Assembly: GCA_022376925.1 (NCBI GenBank)
Contig: JAIOJX010000032.1
Span: 172,943,979-173,007,978, forward strand
DNA length: 64,000 bases
Source of the DNA: Tragulus kanchil
Lineage: Eukaryota > Chordata > Mammalia > Artiodactyla > Tragulidae
Reading direction: 5' to 3'
The notes below the pieces were generated by a model. It was not told the DNA's origin. It did no database searches and saw only the letters and a program-made list of their open reading frames with translations. The translations under genes were made by a program, and so were the position numbers. This document shows, in pieces, positions 1 through 11,107 of this stretch; position 1 is the first letter of the stretch; every line of letters starts with the position of its first letter.

Positions 1-344
1 ACAACCTCGTCTGTCTTTGGTGCTGGTGTGATGCTGACCTCAAAGAAGAAGCTGAGAAGAGTCCCCTCCTCTTCTTTTCTTGGAGAGCTCATAGAGTGTT
101 GATGTCATTTCTTCTTTAAATATTTGATAGAATTCACAAGTAAAAACTGGCTGGAAATTCCTTTGTGCAAAGGCTTTTGCTTACTAATAATTTTTTTTTC
201 TTTTGCCTCTTATGGGGTACTCAGATTTTCTATTTTTTCTGGAGTAAACTGGGGTGATTGGTGTCTTTTCAGGAATTAATCCTTTTCCTCAGTTGCCTAA
301 CATTAACATATAACAGTTCAGAGTGTTCTTTTCTTTTAATTTTC
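1..344. other. Intergenic, nothing recognised
   Basis: AT-rich DNA with T-rich runs. No gene, RNA or clear repeat family is recognised. It resembles decayed LINE sequence, but I cannot name it. Confidence 0.4.
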
Positions 345-482
345 GTTTTTGGGTCTTTTGTTTGTTTGCTTTCTATTTTGGCCACATCACGTGTAGGTGG
401 GGTGGTCCCCTGACCAGGGACTGACCCCAGGCCTCTGCAGTGAAAGTGACGAATCCTCACCGCTAGGCCACTTGAGAGCCCC
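345..482 (-). mobile_element. CHR-type tRNA-derived SINE fragment
   Basis: Read on the minus strand this is the tRNA-like head of a ruminant SINE: a B-box-like stretch around the 'gaccagggactgacccc' segment, then a 'tagcggtgaggattcg' stretch typical of the 5' half. It is old and diverged, with no tail and no clear target-site duplication. Confidence 0.6.
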
Positions 483-539
483 CTCTGTAATCCTTGTAAA
501 CTCTGTAGGATCAGAAGTTACGCCCATTGTGCAGTAACG

Positions 540-885
540 GTTTTGTCGCTCTGTGTATTCTCCCTTTTTACACCGGTGGAATTAGCTAAAAGTTTGCCTG
601 TTGGGATGGTCTTTTCAAAAGACTTACTTTGGTGCTCATTGATTTTCTCTTTTGTTTATTTCTTTTTGACAATTCTTATTTCCATTCTAATCTTTTTGAT
701 TGCCTTATTTCTGCTTGCCATGGGTTTAGTTTGCTCTTCTTGTTCAAAATTCTTAAGGCAAAAGATCAGATCAACGATTTAGGATCGGTTTTTCTTCGAC
801 ACCGGCATCCAGGCTATGCCTTCGCTTTCAAGCACCTCTTTGGCTGCATCTGATAGATTTGCTATGTTGTTATTCTAGTGAGGTA
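540..885 (-). mobile_element. L1 ORF2 fragment, antisense
   Basis: The plus strand reads like the antisense of mammalian L1 ORF2 (T-rich text with 'gggtttagtttgctcttctt' and a following 'cttaaggcaaaag' block). Reading frames are broken by stops. Identification rests on recognising L1 text, not on an alignment. Confidence 0.5.
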
Positions 886-1217
886 CAGACAGTGAGGTCA
901 GATTGTTGTTGTTGTTCAGTCTCTAAGTTGTGTCCAACTGTTTGTGAGCCCATGGACTACTGCATGCCAGACTCCCCTGTCCTTTGCCATCTCCCGGCAT
1001 TTGCTCAAATTCATCTCCATTGATTTAGTGATGCTATCTAACCGTTTCATGCTGTGCTACCCACTTCTCCTTTTGCCTTCAGTCTTTCCCAGCATCACAA
1101 TCTTTTCCAATGAGTCGGCTCTTCACATCAGACAGCTTAAGTATTGGAGCTTCAGCTTCAGCATCAGTCCTTCCAGTGAACATTCAGGGTTGAGTTCCAT
1201 TAAAACGGACTGGTTTG

Positions 1218-2059
1218 GGCTTCCCTGGTGGTCCAGTGGGTAAGAACACCGCCTTGCAGTGCAAGGGGCGCCAGTTCGATCCCTGGCCTGGGAAGATCCC
1301 AAGTGCCGCAGAGTGGCTGGACCGATGTGTCCAATTACTGAGCCGGAGCTCTGGAGCTCATGCACCCAGAGCCGGTGCTCTGCGTCAACAGAGGCCACTG
1401 CGATGGGAGGCCCACACAGGCCAAAAAACAAAGATGGATGAAAATAGATAAATGAAAGACCAATAGGGCTTCCCCTGGTGGCGCAGTGCATAAGGACACT
1501 ACCTTGCAGTGCAAGGGGCGCCGGTTCGATCCCTGGCCTGGGAAGATCCCACGTGCCGCGGAGCGGCTGGACCCATGTGTCCAATTACCGAGCCGGAGCT
1601 CTGGAGCTCATGCACCCAGAGCCGGTGCTCTGCGTCAACAGAGGCCACTGCGATGGGAGGCCCACACAGGCCAAAAAACAAAGATGGATGAAAATAGATA
1701 AATGAAAGACCAATAGGGCTTCCCCTGGTGGCGCAGTGCATAAGGACACTACCTTGCAGTGCAAGGGGCGCCGGTTCGATCCCTGGCCTGGGAAGATCCC
1801 ACGTGCCGCGGAGCGGCTGGACCCATGTGTCCAATTACCGAGCCGGAGCTATGGAGCGCATGCGCCCAGAGCCGGTGCTCTGCAACGAGAGAGGCCACCG
1901 CGATGAGAGGCCCACACGGGCCAAAGAAAAAGGATGGATGAAAATAGAGAAATGAAAGACCAATAGAAGTGACCCGCCCACCCCCAACCCAACGCCCCCG
2001 CCCCGTCTCACCCCACCCGCCAAAATAAATAAATAAATAAATCTTTTTTTAAAACCCCA
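1218..2059 (+). mobile_element. Trimeric array of a young tRNA-derived SINE
   Basis: Three head-to-tail copies have an exact 250 bp period: the motif 'ccttgcagtgcaagg' starts at 1252, 1502 and 1752. Each has a tRNA-like head with the B-box-like 'ggttcgatccc' (copy 1: 'agttcgatccc'). Only the third copy carries the C-rich then AAAT-rich tail. The whole array is flanked by one 16 bp target-site duplication (1202-1217 and 2060-2075, one mismatch) in BovB, so it behaves as a single insertion or as one insertion later expanded. Confidence 0.85.
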
Positions 2060-2504
2060 AAAACGGACCGGTTTGAGTTCAAGGGACTCTCCAGATCTTC
2101 TCCAGCACCACAGTTCTAAGGCATCAGTTCTTTGATGCTCAGCCTTCTTTATGGTCTAACTCTTACATCCCACAACTGATGGAAAAACAGTGCTAATTAT
2201 AGGGACCTTTGTCAGCAAAGTGATGTCACTGCTTTTTAATACATTGTATACGCTCCTCATCGCTTTTCTTCCAAGGAGCAGGCGTCTTTTAATATCATGG
2301 TGGCAGTCACCATCTGCAGTGACTTTGGAGCCCCCCAAAATAAAATCTGTCACTGCTTTCACTTTTCCCCTTCTATTTGCCATGAAGTGATGGGACTAGA
2401 TGCTGTAATTTTCGTTTTCTGAATGTTGAGTTCCAAGCCAGCTTTTTCACTCTCCGCTTTCGCCTTCATTAAGAGGCGCTTTAGTTCCTCTTCTCTTTCT
2501 GCCA

Positions 2505-2886
2505 TTAGAGGGTATCATCTGCGTATCTGACACTTTGGGTATTTCTCCCAGAAATCTTGATTCCAGCTTGTGATCCTCCAGCCAATTGGCATGATGCATT
2601 CTGCACACAAGTTAAATGTCCAGGGTGACAATATATAGCCTTATTATACTCCTTTCCCAGTCTTGAAGCAGTCGTTGCTCCATATCCAGTTCTAACTGTT
2701 GCTTCTCGACCCACATACATGTCTCTCAGGAGGTAGGTAAGGAGGTCTGGCATTCCCATCTTTTAAGAATTTTCCACAGATTGTTGTGATCCACACTGTC
2801 ACGGGCTTTGGTGTAGTCAATGAAACAGAAGCCGGTGTTTTTCTGGAATTCCCTCGCTTTCCCTGTGATCCAACAAATGTTGGCAA
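2505..2886 (-). pseudogene. BovB reverse transcriptase fragment, frameshifted
   Basis: Minus-strand translation of 2505-2759 ends in YADDTL, containing the YADD box of the reverse-transcriptase palm (two catalytic aspartates). The neighbouring upstream part, 2692-2886, is open only in another frame, so at least one frameshift separates them. This is a relic of the BovB ORF. The same fragment recurs at 3624-4005 in the duplicated unit. Confidence 0.8.
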
Positions 2887-3124
2887 TTAGATCTCTGACT
2901 CCTCTGCTTTTTCTAAACCCAGCTTGTATATCTGGAAGTTCTCAGTTCATGCACTGCCTAGCTTGATGAACTTTAAGCATAATCTCACTAGCATGTGAAA
3001 TGAGCACAACTGTATAGTAGTTTGAACACTGAGGGCATTGCTTTTCTTTGGGATTGGAATAAAAGCTGACCTTGTCCAGATGTCAGTTAGGTAAAGGTAC
3101 TTGATGGGTAGTTCAAGGCTGCTA

Positions 3125-3423
3125 CATGCTTGCTGATTTTCTATTTATACTATTAACTATTTTAAAAGAGGTATTGAAATTGTCCACTTTAAGTACAAAG
3201 TTATCAACTTCTATTTGCCTTCATGTCAGCTTTTGTTTCTTGTATTTTAAAACTGTTATGAGACACACACTAGTTGAGGATCCTTGTGTCCTCTTGATTA
3301 ACTGATCATTTTACATCATAAAATATCCCTTCTTTGTCTCTAGTAACTTTTTTTGGTCTTAAAGGTCTATTTTTCTAATAACGTAGCCATTCCAGTTCTC
3401 TTGTGGTTACTGTTTTCTTAGGA
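3125..3423 (-). mobile_element. L1 ORF2 fragment, antisense (also at 4245-4543)
   Basis: Text such as 'gaaattgtccactttaagta' and 'gttgaggatccttgtgtcc' reads like antisense L1. It is decayed and repeated in duplication A. Confidence 0.5.
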
Positions 3424-3623
3424 CAGGCAGACCTCAGAGATGACACAGGTTTGACTTCAGACTACCCTGGCAAAGTGAGGATTATAATAAAGTGGGTGAC
3501 ATGAATTTTGGTTCCCAGTGCAAAAAAGTATTTAGTATACATGAATGTTGAGTTCCAAGCCAGCTTTTTCACTCTCCGCCGCCTTCATTAAGAGGCGCTT
3601 TAGTTCCTCTTCTCTTTCTGCCA

Positions 3624-4005
3624 TTAGAGGGTATCATCTGCGTATCTGACACTTTGGGTATTTCTCCCAGAAATCTTGATTCCAGCTTGTGATCCTCCAG
3701 CCAATTGGCATGATGCATTCTGCACACAAGTTAAATGTCCAGGGTGACAATATATAGCCTTATTATACTCCTTTCCCAGTCTTGAAGCAGTCGTTGCTCC
3801 ATATCCAGTTCTAACTGTTGCTTCTCGACCCACATACATGTCTCTCAGGAGGTAGGTAAGGAGGTCTGGCATTCCCATCTTTTAAGAATTTTCCACAGAT
3901 TGTTGTGATCCACACTGTCACGGGCTTTGGTGTAGTCAATGAAACAGAAGCCGGTGTTTTTCTGGAATTCCCTCGCTTTCCCTGTGATCCAACAAATGTT
4001 GGCAA
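3624..4005 (-). pseudogene. Second copy of the BovB reverse transcriptase fragment
   Basis: Its translation is identical to 2505-2886, including YADDTL. It exists only because of tandem duplication A. Confidence 0.8.
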
Positions 4006-4718
4006 TTAGATCTCTGACTCCTCTGCTTTTTCTAAACCCAGCTTGTATATCTGGAAGTTCTCAGTTCATGCACTGCCTAGCTTGATGAACTTTAAGCATA
4101 ATCTCACTAGCATGTGAAATGAGCACAACTGTATAGTAGTTTGAACACTGAGGGCATTGCTTTTCTTTGGGATTGGAATAAAAGCTGACCTTGTCCAGAT
4201 GTCAGTTAGGTAAAGGTACTTGATGGGTAGTTCAAGGCTGCTACATGCTTGCTGATTTTCTATTTATACTATTAACTATTTTAAAAGAGGTATTGAAATT
4301 GTCCACTTTAAGTACAAAGTTATCAACTTCTATTTGCCTTCATGTCAGCTTTTGTTTCTTGTATTTTAAAACTGTTATGAGACACACACTAGTTGAGGAT
4401 CCTTGTGTCCTCTTGATTAACTGATCATTTTACATCATAAAATATCCCTTCTTTGTCTCTAGTAACTTTTTTTGGTCTTAAAGGTCTATTTTTCTAATAA
4501 CGTAGCCATTCCAGTTCTCTTGTGGTTACTGTTTTCTTAGGACAGGCAGACCTCAGAGATGACACAGGTTTGACTTCAGACTACCCTGGCAAAGTGAGGA
4601 TTATAATAAAGTGGGTGACATGAATTTTTTGGTTCCCAGTGCATATAAAATGATGTTTATGCTCTACTGTATTTGTGAGTATACAATAGAATTATGTCTT
4701 TTAAAATGTACATACCTG

Positions 4719-4980
4719 GGCTTCCCTGGTGGTCCAATGGGTAAGAACACTGCCTTGCAGTGCAAGGGGCGCCGGTTCGTTACCAGGCCTGAGAAGATCC
4801 CACATGCTACGGAGCAGCTGGACTGATGTGTCCAACTACCGAGCCGGAGCTCTGCAGTGCACGCACCCAGAGCCATTGCTCTGCGATGAGAGCAGCCACT
4901 GCGATGGGAGGCTCACACAGGCCAAAGAACAAAGTTGGATGAAAATAAATAAATGAAAGACCAACAGACGTGGCCAAAAA
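4719..4980 (+). mobile_element. Young tRNA-derived SINE, perfect 16 bp TSD
   Basis: Same family as the 1218-2059 trimer. The flanks 4703-4718 and 4981-4996 are the identical 16-mer aaaatgtacatacctg, which proves retroposition into the Tigger remnant. The body carries the B-box-like 'ggttcgttacc', and the tail is a short A-rich run. Confidence 0.9.
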
Positions 4981-5028
4981 AAAATGTACATACCTGATTT
5001 CAAATATTCCTTATTGCTGGAACTTCCC

Positions 5029-5245
5029 TGGTGGTCTAGCAGTTAAGACTCTGTGCTCCCAACACATGGGACTCAGGTTCAATCCCTGGTCAAGGAACTA
5101 GTTCCTACATGCTGCAACTAAGAGCCTATACACCACAACTAAAAAAGCAACAACAAGACAATCCTTCTTGCCGCAAATATATAAATCCCACACGCCTCAA
5201 GGAAGAACCCGGTGGTGCTGAACAAATAAATAAATACACTTTTAA
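5029..5245 (+). mobile_element. CHR-type tRNA-derived SINE
   Basis: Head 'acttccctggtggtctagca', B-box-like 'ggttcaatccc', then the 'atgctgcaactaagagcc' body and an 'aacaaataaataaata' tail. This is an older ruminant SINE subfamily than the neighbour at 4719, more diverged, and inserted in the same Tigger remnant. Confidence 0.75.
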
Positions 5246-5639
5246 ACTCTCTATTGACCTACATCTTAAGGCTTCTGTGAGCCCTAATGGTCAAATCAAG
5301 GATCACTGATCACAGGTGCCCAAAACAGAATAATGATAACAATAATGAGAAAGTCTGAAATATTGTGAGAATTACCAAAACGTGACACAGAGACCTGAAG
5401 GGAGCAAATGCTGTTTTCTAAAAAGGATGCCACTAGATTTTCTCAATTTATCATTGCCACCAGCTTCCGAATTGTAAAAATCTCAGTATCTGCAAAGCCC
5501 AAAGGAAGCACGTTAAAACAAGGTGTGCCTTTTGCTTTTGCTTTCAATCTATTTCTGTCTTTGAATTTGAAGTGTGTTTACTATAAAGAGCATAAAATTG
5601 GATCCTTGTTGTTGCTGTTGTTTTTTTAACAGTCTGACA

Positions 5640-5945
5640 ATCTCTGCTTTTTGAGTGTTTATTTATGTTAAAGTCATGATTGGTATGGTTCAACAAGCGT
5701 CTGCTATTTTGCTATTTGTTTTCTATGTGTCTCGTGCCTTTTTATTCATCTTCTCCTCTGTTACTTCATTCTTTGGTGTTAGTGTATATTTCCTACTGTA
5801 CTGCTGTCATTCCTTTTTTAACTCATATTTTAAAAATTATCTTCCTAGTGATTGCTCTGGGGATTACAATATGCATCTTAACTGAAGACAATTTGCTTAG
5901 GATTAATGCTACCTAAATTCTAGTGAGGTACAGAAATTGGGCCCC
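5640..5945 (-). mobile_element. L1 fragment, antisense
   Basis: T-rich antisense L1-like text ending in 'attctagtgaggtacag', a 17-mer also present at 873-889 near the edge of another L1-like piece. Decayed; family call only. Confidence 0.45.
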
Positions 5946-6069
5946 AACATATCTTCTTTCCCTTCCCTCTCCTTTGTGCTGATATTGCCATATAAATATA
6001 CAACTTTGTATGTTATAAGCTTAACAATACAGTTTCATAATTATTACTATACACAGTTTGTGTTCTTTT

Positions 6070-6329
6070 TTTTTTTTTTTTTAGCCACTTCCATTGATTT
6101 TTTATTCATCTATCTTTGTTCTTTGGTCTGTGTAGGCCTCCCATCACAGTGGCCTCCCTTGTCGCAGAGCACTGGCTCTGGGCACATGCGCTCCAGAGCT
6201 CCAGCTCGGTAGTTGGACACATCGGTCCAGCTGCTCCGCCACACGGAGGATCTTCCCAGGCCAGGGACTGAACCAGCGCCTCTTGCACTGCAAGGTGATG
6301 TCCTCACCCACTGGACCACCAGGGAAGCC
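6070..6329 (-). mobile_element. Young tRNA-derived SINE, perfect 16 bp TSD
   Basis: Same family as 1218-2059, in reverse: T-run first, then 'cctctt..cactgcaagg' and the head ending at 'accaccagggaagcc'. The flanks 6054-6069 and 6330-6345 are the identical 16-mer cagtttgtgttctttt. Duplication B begins at this right-hand TSD. Confidence 0.9.
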
Positions 6330-6331
6330 CA

Positions 6332-8637
6332 GTTTGTGTTCTTTTGAGTTGGTCAAAAAGTTTGTTTGTGTTTCCCTGGAATATTCTGTGGAAAAACCTG
6401 AACAAACTTTTTGGCCAACCCAGCACATCAATTAAGAGAAGAGAAGAAAAAAAATGTATTGATCACACCTTTTTTATTTAACAACATAATCACCTTTATG
6501 GGTGTTCTGTATATCTTCATCTAGGCTCATGTTACCAAATTATTTCTTCTTAGCCTGAAGAGCCTCCTTCATGAATTTTTACAAGGTAGCTTGCTAGCAA
6601 TCAGGTCTTTCGGCCTTTGCTTACCTGGGTGTGTCTGTATTTCTCTTCATGTTTGAAGGATAATTTTGCTAGATACAGAAAATTCAACTGTATTTCCTTT
6701 CAGCACTTTGACGATGACATCCTGCTGCCTTCTGGTCTCCATTATTTCTAAGGAGAATCTGATTGTGGTGTTCTTGTACACGATGAATCATTTTACTGCT
6801 GATGCTTTGATGACATATATAATAGTCATAACCTTTGACTATGATACATGTAGGTGTGAAATTTTCTTTTAGTTTATCCTTTGACATTTGTTGAGTTTAT
6901 TGTAGGCCTATACTGATGGATTTTTAAAACTCAAATTTGGGAAAAATTCTGCTCTTGGTTCTTCAAAAAAAAAAAAAAACCTCTGTGCCTTTCACTGATG
7001 GTCTCACAAGATTTTGAAGCTCTGTTCCTGTTACATATTCATCTTTCCTTCTGCTCTTTAGACAGTTTTTATTGCTTTATCTTCAAGTTTGTTGAATCTT
7101 TCTTTATCCAACTCAAATCTACCCTTGAGCCCCTCTGATGAATTTTTCATTTCAGTTTTACTTTTCAACTCCAGAATTTCTCTTCGGTTCTTTGTCATAC
7201 AGGCAGCCCTCAGAGAAATCACAGGTGTGGTTCCAGACCATCATGGTAAAGCAAACATTGCAATAAAGTGAGTCACACTTTGTTTCTTGGTTTCCCAGTG
7301 CATGTGAAAGTCATTTACACTCTACTGTAGCCTATGAGTGTGCAATGCGTTGTGTCTAAAAAGCAGTATAGGTGTATTTTATTTTTAAAATTCTTTATTG
7401 CCTTTCTAAATATGCTAACCATTATCTGACAATGCAGGATTGCCACAAACTTCAGTCTGTACAAGAAAAGTTTGGGGCAATGCGTTGTGTCTAAGAACAA
7501 ACGTTTGTGTTCTTTGAGTTGGTCAAAAGTTTGTTTGTGTTTCCCTGGAATATTCTGTGGAAAAACCTGAACAAACTTTGGCCAACCCAGCACATCAATT
7601 AAGAGAAGAGAAGAAAAAAAATGTATTGATCACACCTTTTTTATTTAACAACATAATCACCTTTATGGGTGTTCTGTATATCTTCATCTAGGCTCATGTT
7701 ACCAAATTATTTCTTCTTAGCCTGAAGAGCCTCCTTCATGAATTTTTACAAGGTAGCTTGCTAGCAATCAGGTCTTTCGGCCTTTGCTTACCTGGGTGTG
7801 TCTGTATTTCTCTTCATGTTTGAAGGATAATTTTGCTAGATACAGAAAATTCAACTGTATTTCCTTTCAGCACTTTGACGATGACATCCTGCTGCCTTCT
7901 GGTCTCCATTATTTCTAAGGAGAATCTGATTGTGGTGTTCTTGTACACGATGAATCATTTTACTGCTGATGCTTTGATGACATATATAATAGTCATAACC
8001 TTTGACTATGATACATGTAGGTGTGAAATTTTCTTTTAGTTTATCCTTTGACATTTGTTGAGTTTATTGTAGGCCTATACTGATGGATTTTTAAAACTCA
8101 AATTTGGGAAAAATTCTGCTCTTGGTTCTTCAAAAAAAAAAAAAAACCTCTGTGCCTTTCACTGATGGTCTCACAAGATTTTGAAGCTCTGTTCCTGTTA
8201 CATATTCATCTTTCCTTCTGCTCTTTAGACAGTTTTTATTGCTTTATCTTCAAGTTTGTTGAATCTTTCTTTATCCAACTCAAATCTACCCTTGAGCCCC
8301 TCTGATGAATTTTTCATTTCAGTTTTACTTTTCAACTCCAGAATTTCTCTTCGGTTCTTTGTCATACAGGCAGCCCTCAGAGAAATCACAGGTGTGGTTC
8401 CAGACCATCATGGTAAAGCAAACATTGCAATAAAGTGAGTCACACTTTGTTTCTTGGTTTCCCAGTGCATGTGAAAGTCATTTACACTCTACTGTAGCCT
8501 ATGAGTGTGCAATGCGTTGTGTCTAAAAAGCAGTATAGGTGTATTTTATTTTTAAAATTCTTTATTGCCTTTCTAAATATGCTAACCATTATCTGACAAT
8601 GCAGGATTGCCACAAACTTCAGTCTGTACAAGAAAAG
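6332..8637 (+). repeat. Tandem duplication B (period about 1.17 kb)
   Basis: 6332-7470 is repeated at 7503-8637, offset 1167-1171. Contents are antisense L1 text and the left part of a Tigger-like element. Early differences are homopolymer lengths (5 A against 4, TTTTT against TTT). A 32 bp filler at 7471-7502 contains 'caatgcgttgtgtcta', itself a copy of 7343-7358. Confidence 0.9.
6560..7195 (-). mobile_element. L1 ORF2 fragment, antisense (also at 7727-8362)
   Basis: Antisense L1 text (for example 'gtttgaaggataattttgct' and 'ttctggtctccattatttct'). No long coding frame remains. The second occurrence is due to duplication B. Confidence 0.55.
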
Positions 8638-8685
8638 CAATATTTGCAAAGCCAAGTGCAATAAAACAAAGATGCCTGTACTTTG
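8366..8685. mobile_element. Tigger-like MITE (truncated copy at 7199-7470)
   Basis: It starts 'caggcagccctcagagaaat' and ends 'aaaacaaagatgcctgtac', matching inverted Tigger-type termini about 320 bp apart; the transposase is absent. The 7199-7470 copy lacks the right end because the copy boundary of duplication B cuts it. Confidence 0.65.
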
Positions 8686-8915
8686 TATCTCCTGTTGGTG
8701 TTCTCTGATTGATAAGTCATGTTTTTCAGGCTTTTTTTTCCCCTTCTTCTTCCAGTTTTACCCAGATATAATTGACATATAGCACCAAATCAGTTTAAGG
8801 GGCAGAGCATAAGGATCTGACTTATACACGTCGTGAAGTAATGACCACTCTTCAGGTCAGATGCATCCAGCATCTCATGGAGACTCACATCAAAGAAAAA
8901 AATGCTGTTCCTTGT

Positions 8916-11107
8916 GATGAGAACATTTAGGATTTATTTTGTTAATAGTTTTAATGTATGACACGGAGCAGCGTCCATCGTTTTCATCAGGCTGTACATT
9001 ACACCCCTAGTACTTATTTATCTTACACCTGGGGTCTCTACTTTTCAGCCACATTATCTACTTTTCCCGCTCACCTGCCACCTCTGGTAACCACAGGTCT
9101 GATCTCTTTTTCCCTGATTTTGTTACTTGTCTGTTTTTGAAGCATAGTTGACTACCACACTGTTAGTTTCTGTTGTACAACACAGCGATTCAGTGTCTCT
9201 GTACATTGCAAGACGGTCAGCACAATAAGTCTCGTCACCATCTGTCACCATCCAAAGACACTACATTGTTCTTGACCACATTCCCCACTCCGTACATTTC
9301 ACCCCCACGACTCACCTGCTCTGTGGCTGGAAGTTTGTACCTGTAATTCACCTCACCTATTTCACTCCTCCTCCTCCTCCCGCTTCTCCAACAACCACCT
9401 CTTGCTCTCTGTGGCTCTATTTCTGTTTGTTCATTTGTTTTTTAGATTCTAGTTATTAATGAAATTATACAGTATTTGTCTTTTTTGGTCTGTCTTATTT
9501 TATTAAGCATAATACTCTCTAGGTCCACCCATGATGATGTCACAAAAGGTGAGATTTCATTTCTTTTTTTAAATAGTTGAGTAATATATATATATATGAT
9601 TTATATAGGGCTTCCCTGGTGGCTGAGTGGTAAAGAATCCACCTGCCAGTGCAGGAGACACAAGTTTGATCCCTGAGTCGGGAATATTCCCTGGAGAACG
9701 AAATGCAAACCACTCCAGTATTTTTTCCTTTGGAAATTCCACAAATAGAGGAACCTGATGGGCTACAGGATCTCCCAGGCAATAATCATATACATATACA
9801 TATATCTATTCATCTATTGATGGGCACCGAGGTGGCTTCCACATCTTGGCTACTGTGTTAATACTTCAATGAACATTGGGTGCTTATATCTTTTCTAATT
9901 AGTGTTTTCATTTTCTTTGGGAAAATACCCAGAAGTGGAATTGCTGGATCATATGGGTGACTGAAATATAGTTGATTTACAATGCCGTTGTTCAGCATCC
10001 CTAAAAGTTTTTGGGATGAGAACATTTAGGATTTATTTTGTTAATAGTTTTAATGTATGACACGGAGCAGCGTCCATCGTTTTCATCAGGCTGTACATTA
10101 CACCCCTAGTACTTATTTATCTTACACCTGGGGTCTCTACTTTTCAGCCACATTATCTACTTTTCCCGCTCACCTGCCACCTCTGGTAACCACAGGTCTG
10201 ATCTCTTTTTCCCTGATTTTGTTACTTGTCTGTTTTTGAAGCATAGTTGACTACCACACTGTTAGTTTCTGTTGTACAACACAGCGATTCAGTGTCTCTG
10301 TACATTGCAAGACGGTCAGCACAATAAGTCTCGTCACCATCTGTCACCATCCAAAGACACTACATTGTTCTTGACCACATTCCCCACTCCGTACATTTCA
10401 CCCCCACGACTCACCTGCTCTGTGGCTGGAAGTTTGTACCTGTAATTCACCTCACCTATTTCACTCCTCCTCCTCCTCCCGCTTCTCCAACAACCACCTC
10501 TTGCTCTCTGTGGCTCTATTTCTGTTTGTTCATTTGTTTTTTAGATTCTAGTTATTAATGAAATTATACAGTATTTGTCTTTTTTGGTCTGTCTTATTTT
10601 ATTAAGCATAATACTCTCTAGGTCCACCCATGATGATGTCACAAAAGGTGAGATTTCATTTCTTTTTTTAAATAGTTGAGTAATATATATATATATGATT
10701 TATATAGGGCTTCCCTGGTGGCTGAGTGGTAAAGAATCCACCTGCCAGTGCAGGAGACACAAGTTTGATCCCTGAGTCGGGAATATTCCCTGGAGAACGA
10801 AATGCAAACCACTCCAGTATTTTTTCCTTTGGAAATTCCACAAATAGAGGAACCTGATGGGCTACAGGATCTCCCAGGCAATAATCATATACATATACAT
10901 ATATCTATTCATCTATTGATGGGCACCGAGGTGGCTTCCACATCTTGGCTACTGTGTTAATACTTCAATGAACATTGGGTGCTTATATCTTTTCTAATTA
11001 GTGTTTTCATTTTCTTTGGGAAAATACCCAGAATTGGAATTGCTGGATCATATGGTAGTTCTATTTTTTTCAATGTGACTGAAATATAGTTGATTTACAA
11101 TGCCGTG
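8916..11107 (+). repeat. Tandem duplication C (period 1099 bp)
   Basis: 8916-9988 is repeated at 10015-11107, offset 1099. Near its right end copy 1 lacks about 20 bp (around 9956) that copy 2 keeps (about 11056-11076), after which the two match again. 9989-10014 is unmatched filler. Contents are antisense L1 and a Bov-tA SINE. Confidence 0.9.
9608..9782 (+). mobile_element. Bov-tA SINE (also at 10707-10881)
   Basis: tRNA-like head 'gggcttccctggtggctgag', B-box-like 'agtttgatccc', then the Bov-A body ('ccactccagtattttttcc', 'gaggaacctgatgggctaca'). The second copy is part of duplication C. Confidence 0.85.

Larger units (their letters stand above)
907..3085 (-). mobile_element. BovB (RTE-type) LINE, truncated, interrupted by a SINE array
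   Basis: The 3' end of BovB starts near 907 ('gttgttcagtctctaagttg' region) and runs through the ORF C-terminal and reverse-transcriptase regions to about 3085, all antisense. A SINE trimer at 1218-2059 splits it. The frame is broken in many places, so it is dead. The stretch from about 2420 onward is repeated 1.12 kb to the right as part of a tandem duplication. Confidence 0.85.
2420..4643 (+). repeat. Tandem duplication A (period about 1.12 kb)
   Basis: 2420-3522 is repeated at 3542-4643, offset 1119-1122. Contents are BovB, an L1 piece and the start of a Tigger remnant. Differences are mainly indels: 'gctttcgcc' against 'gccgcc', and 4 against 6 T before 'ggttcccag'. A 19 bp stretch (3523-3541) without a counterpart lies between the copies. 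Confidence 0.9.
4543..5532. mobile_element. Tigger-like DNA transposon remnant with two nested SINEs
   Basis: The left end 'caggcagacctcagagatga' and the right end '...acaaggtgtgcct' resemble Tigger (pogo/Tc1-mariner) terminal repeats. In between are 'ggttcccagtgcatataaaa' and 'gagaattaccaaaacgtgac', which I recognise as Tigger internal text. The transposase region is deleted. SINEs at 4719-4980 and 5029-5245 inserted later. A truncated left end also lies at 3424-3522 in copy 1 of duplication A. Confidence 0.75.

Noticed and set aside
1218..2059. tRNA-like sequences with B boxes
   Set aside because: They are SINE heads: flanked by SINE bodies, with no tRNA cloverleaf completed. Not tRNA genes.
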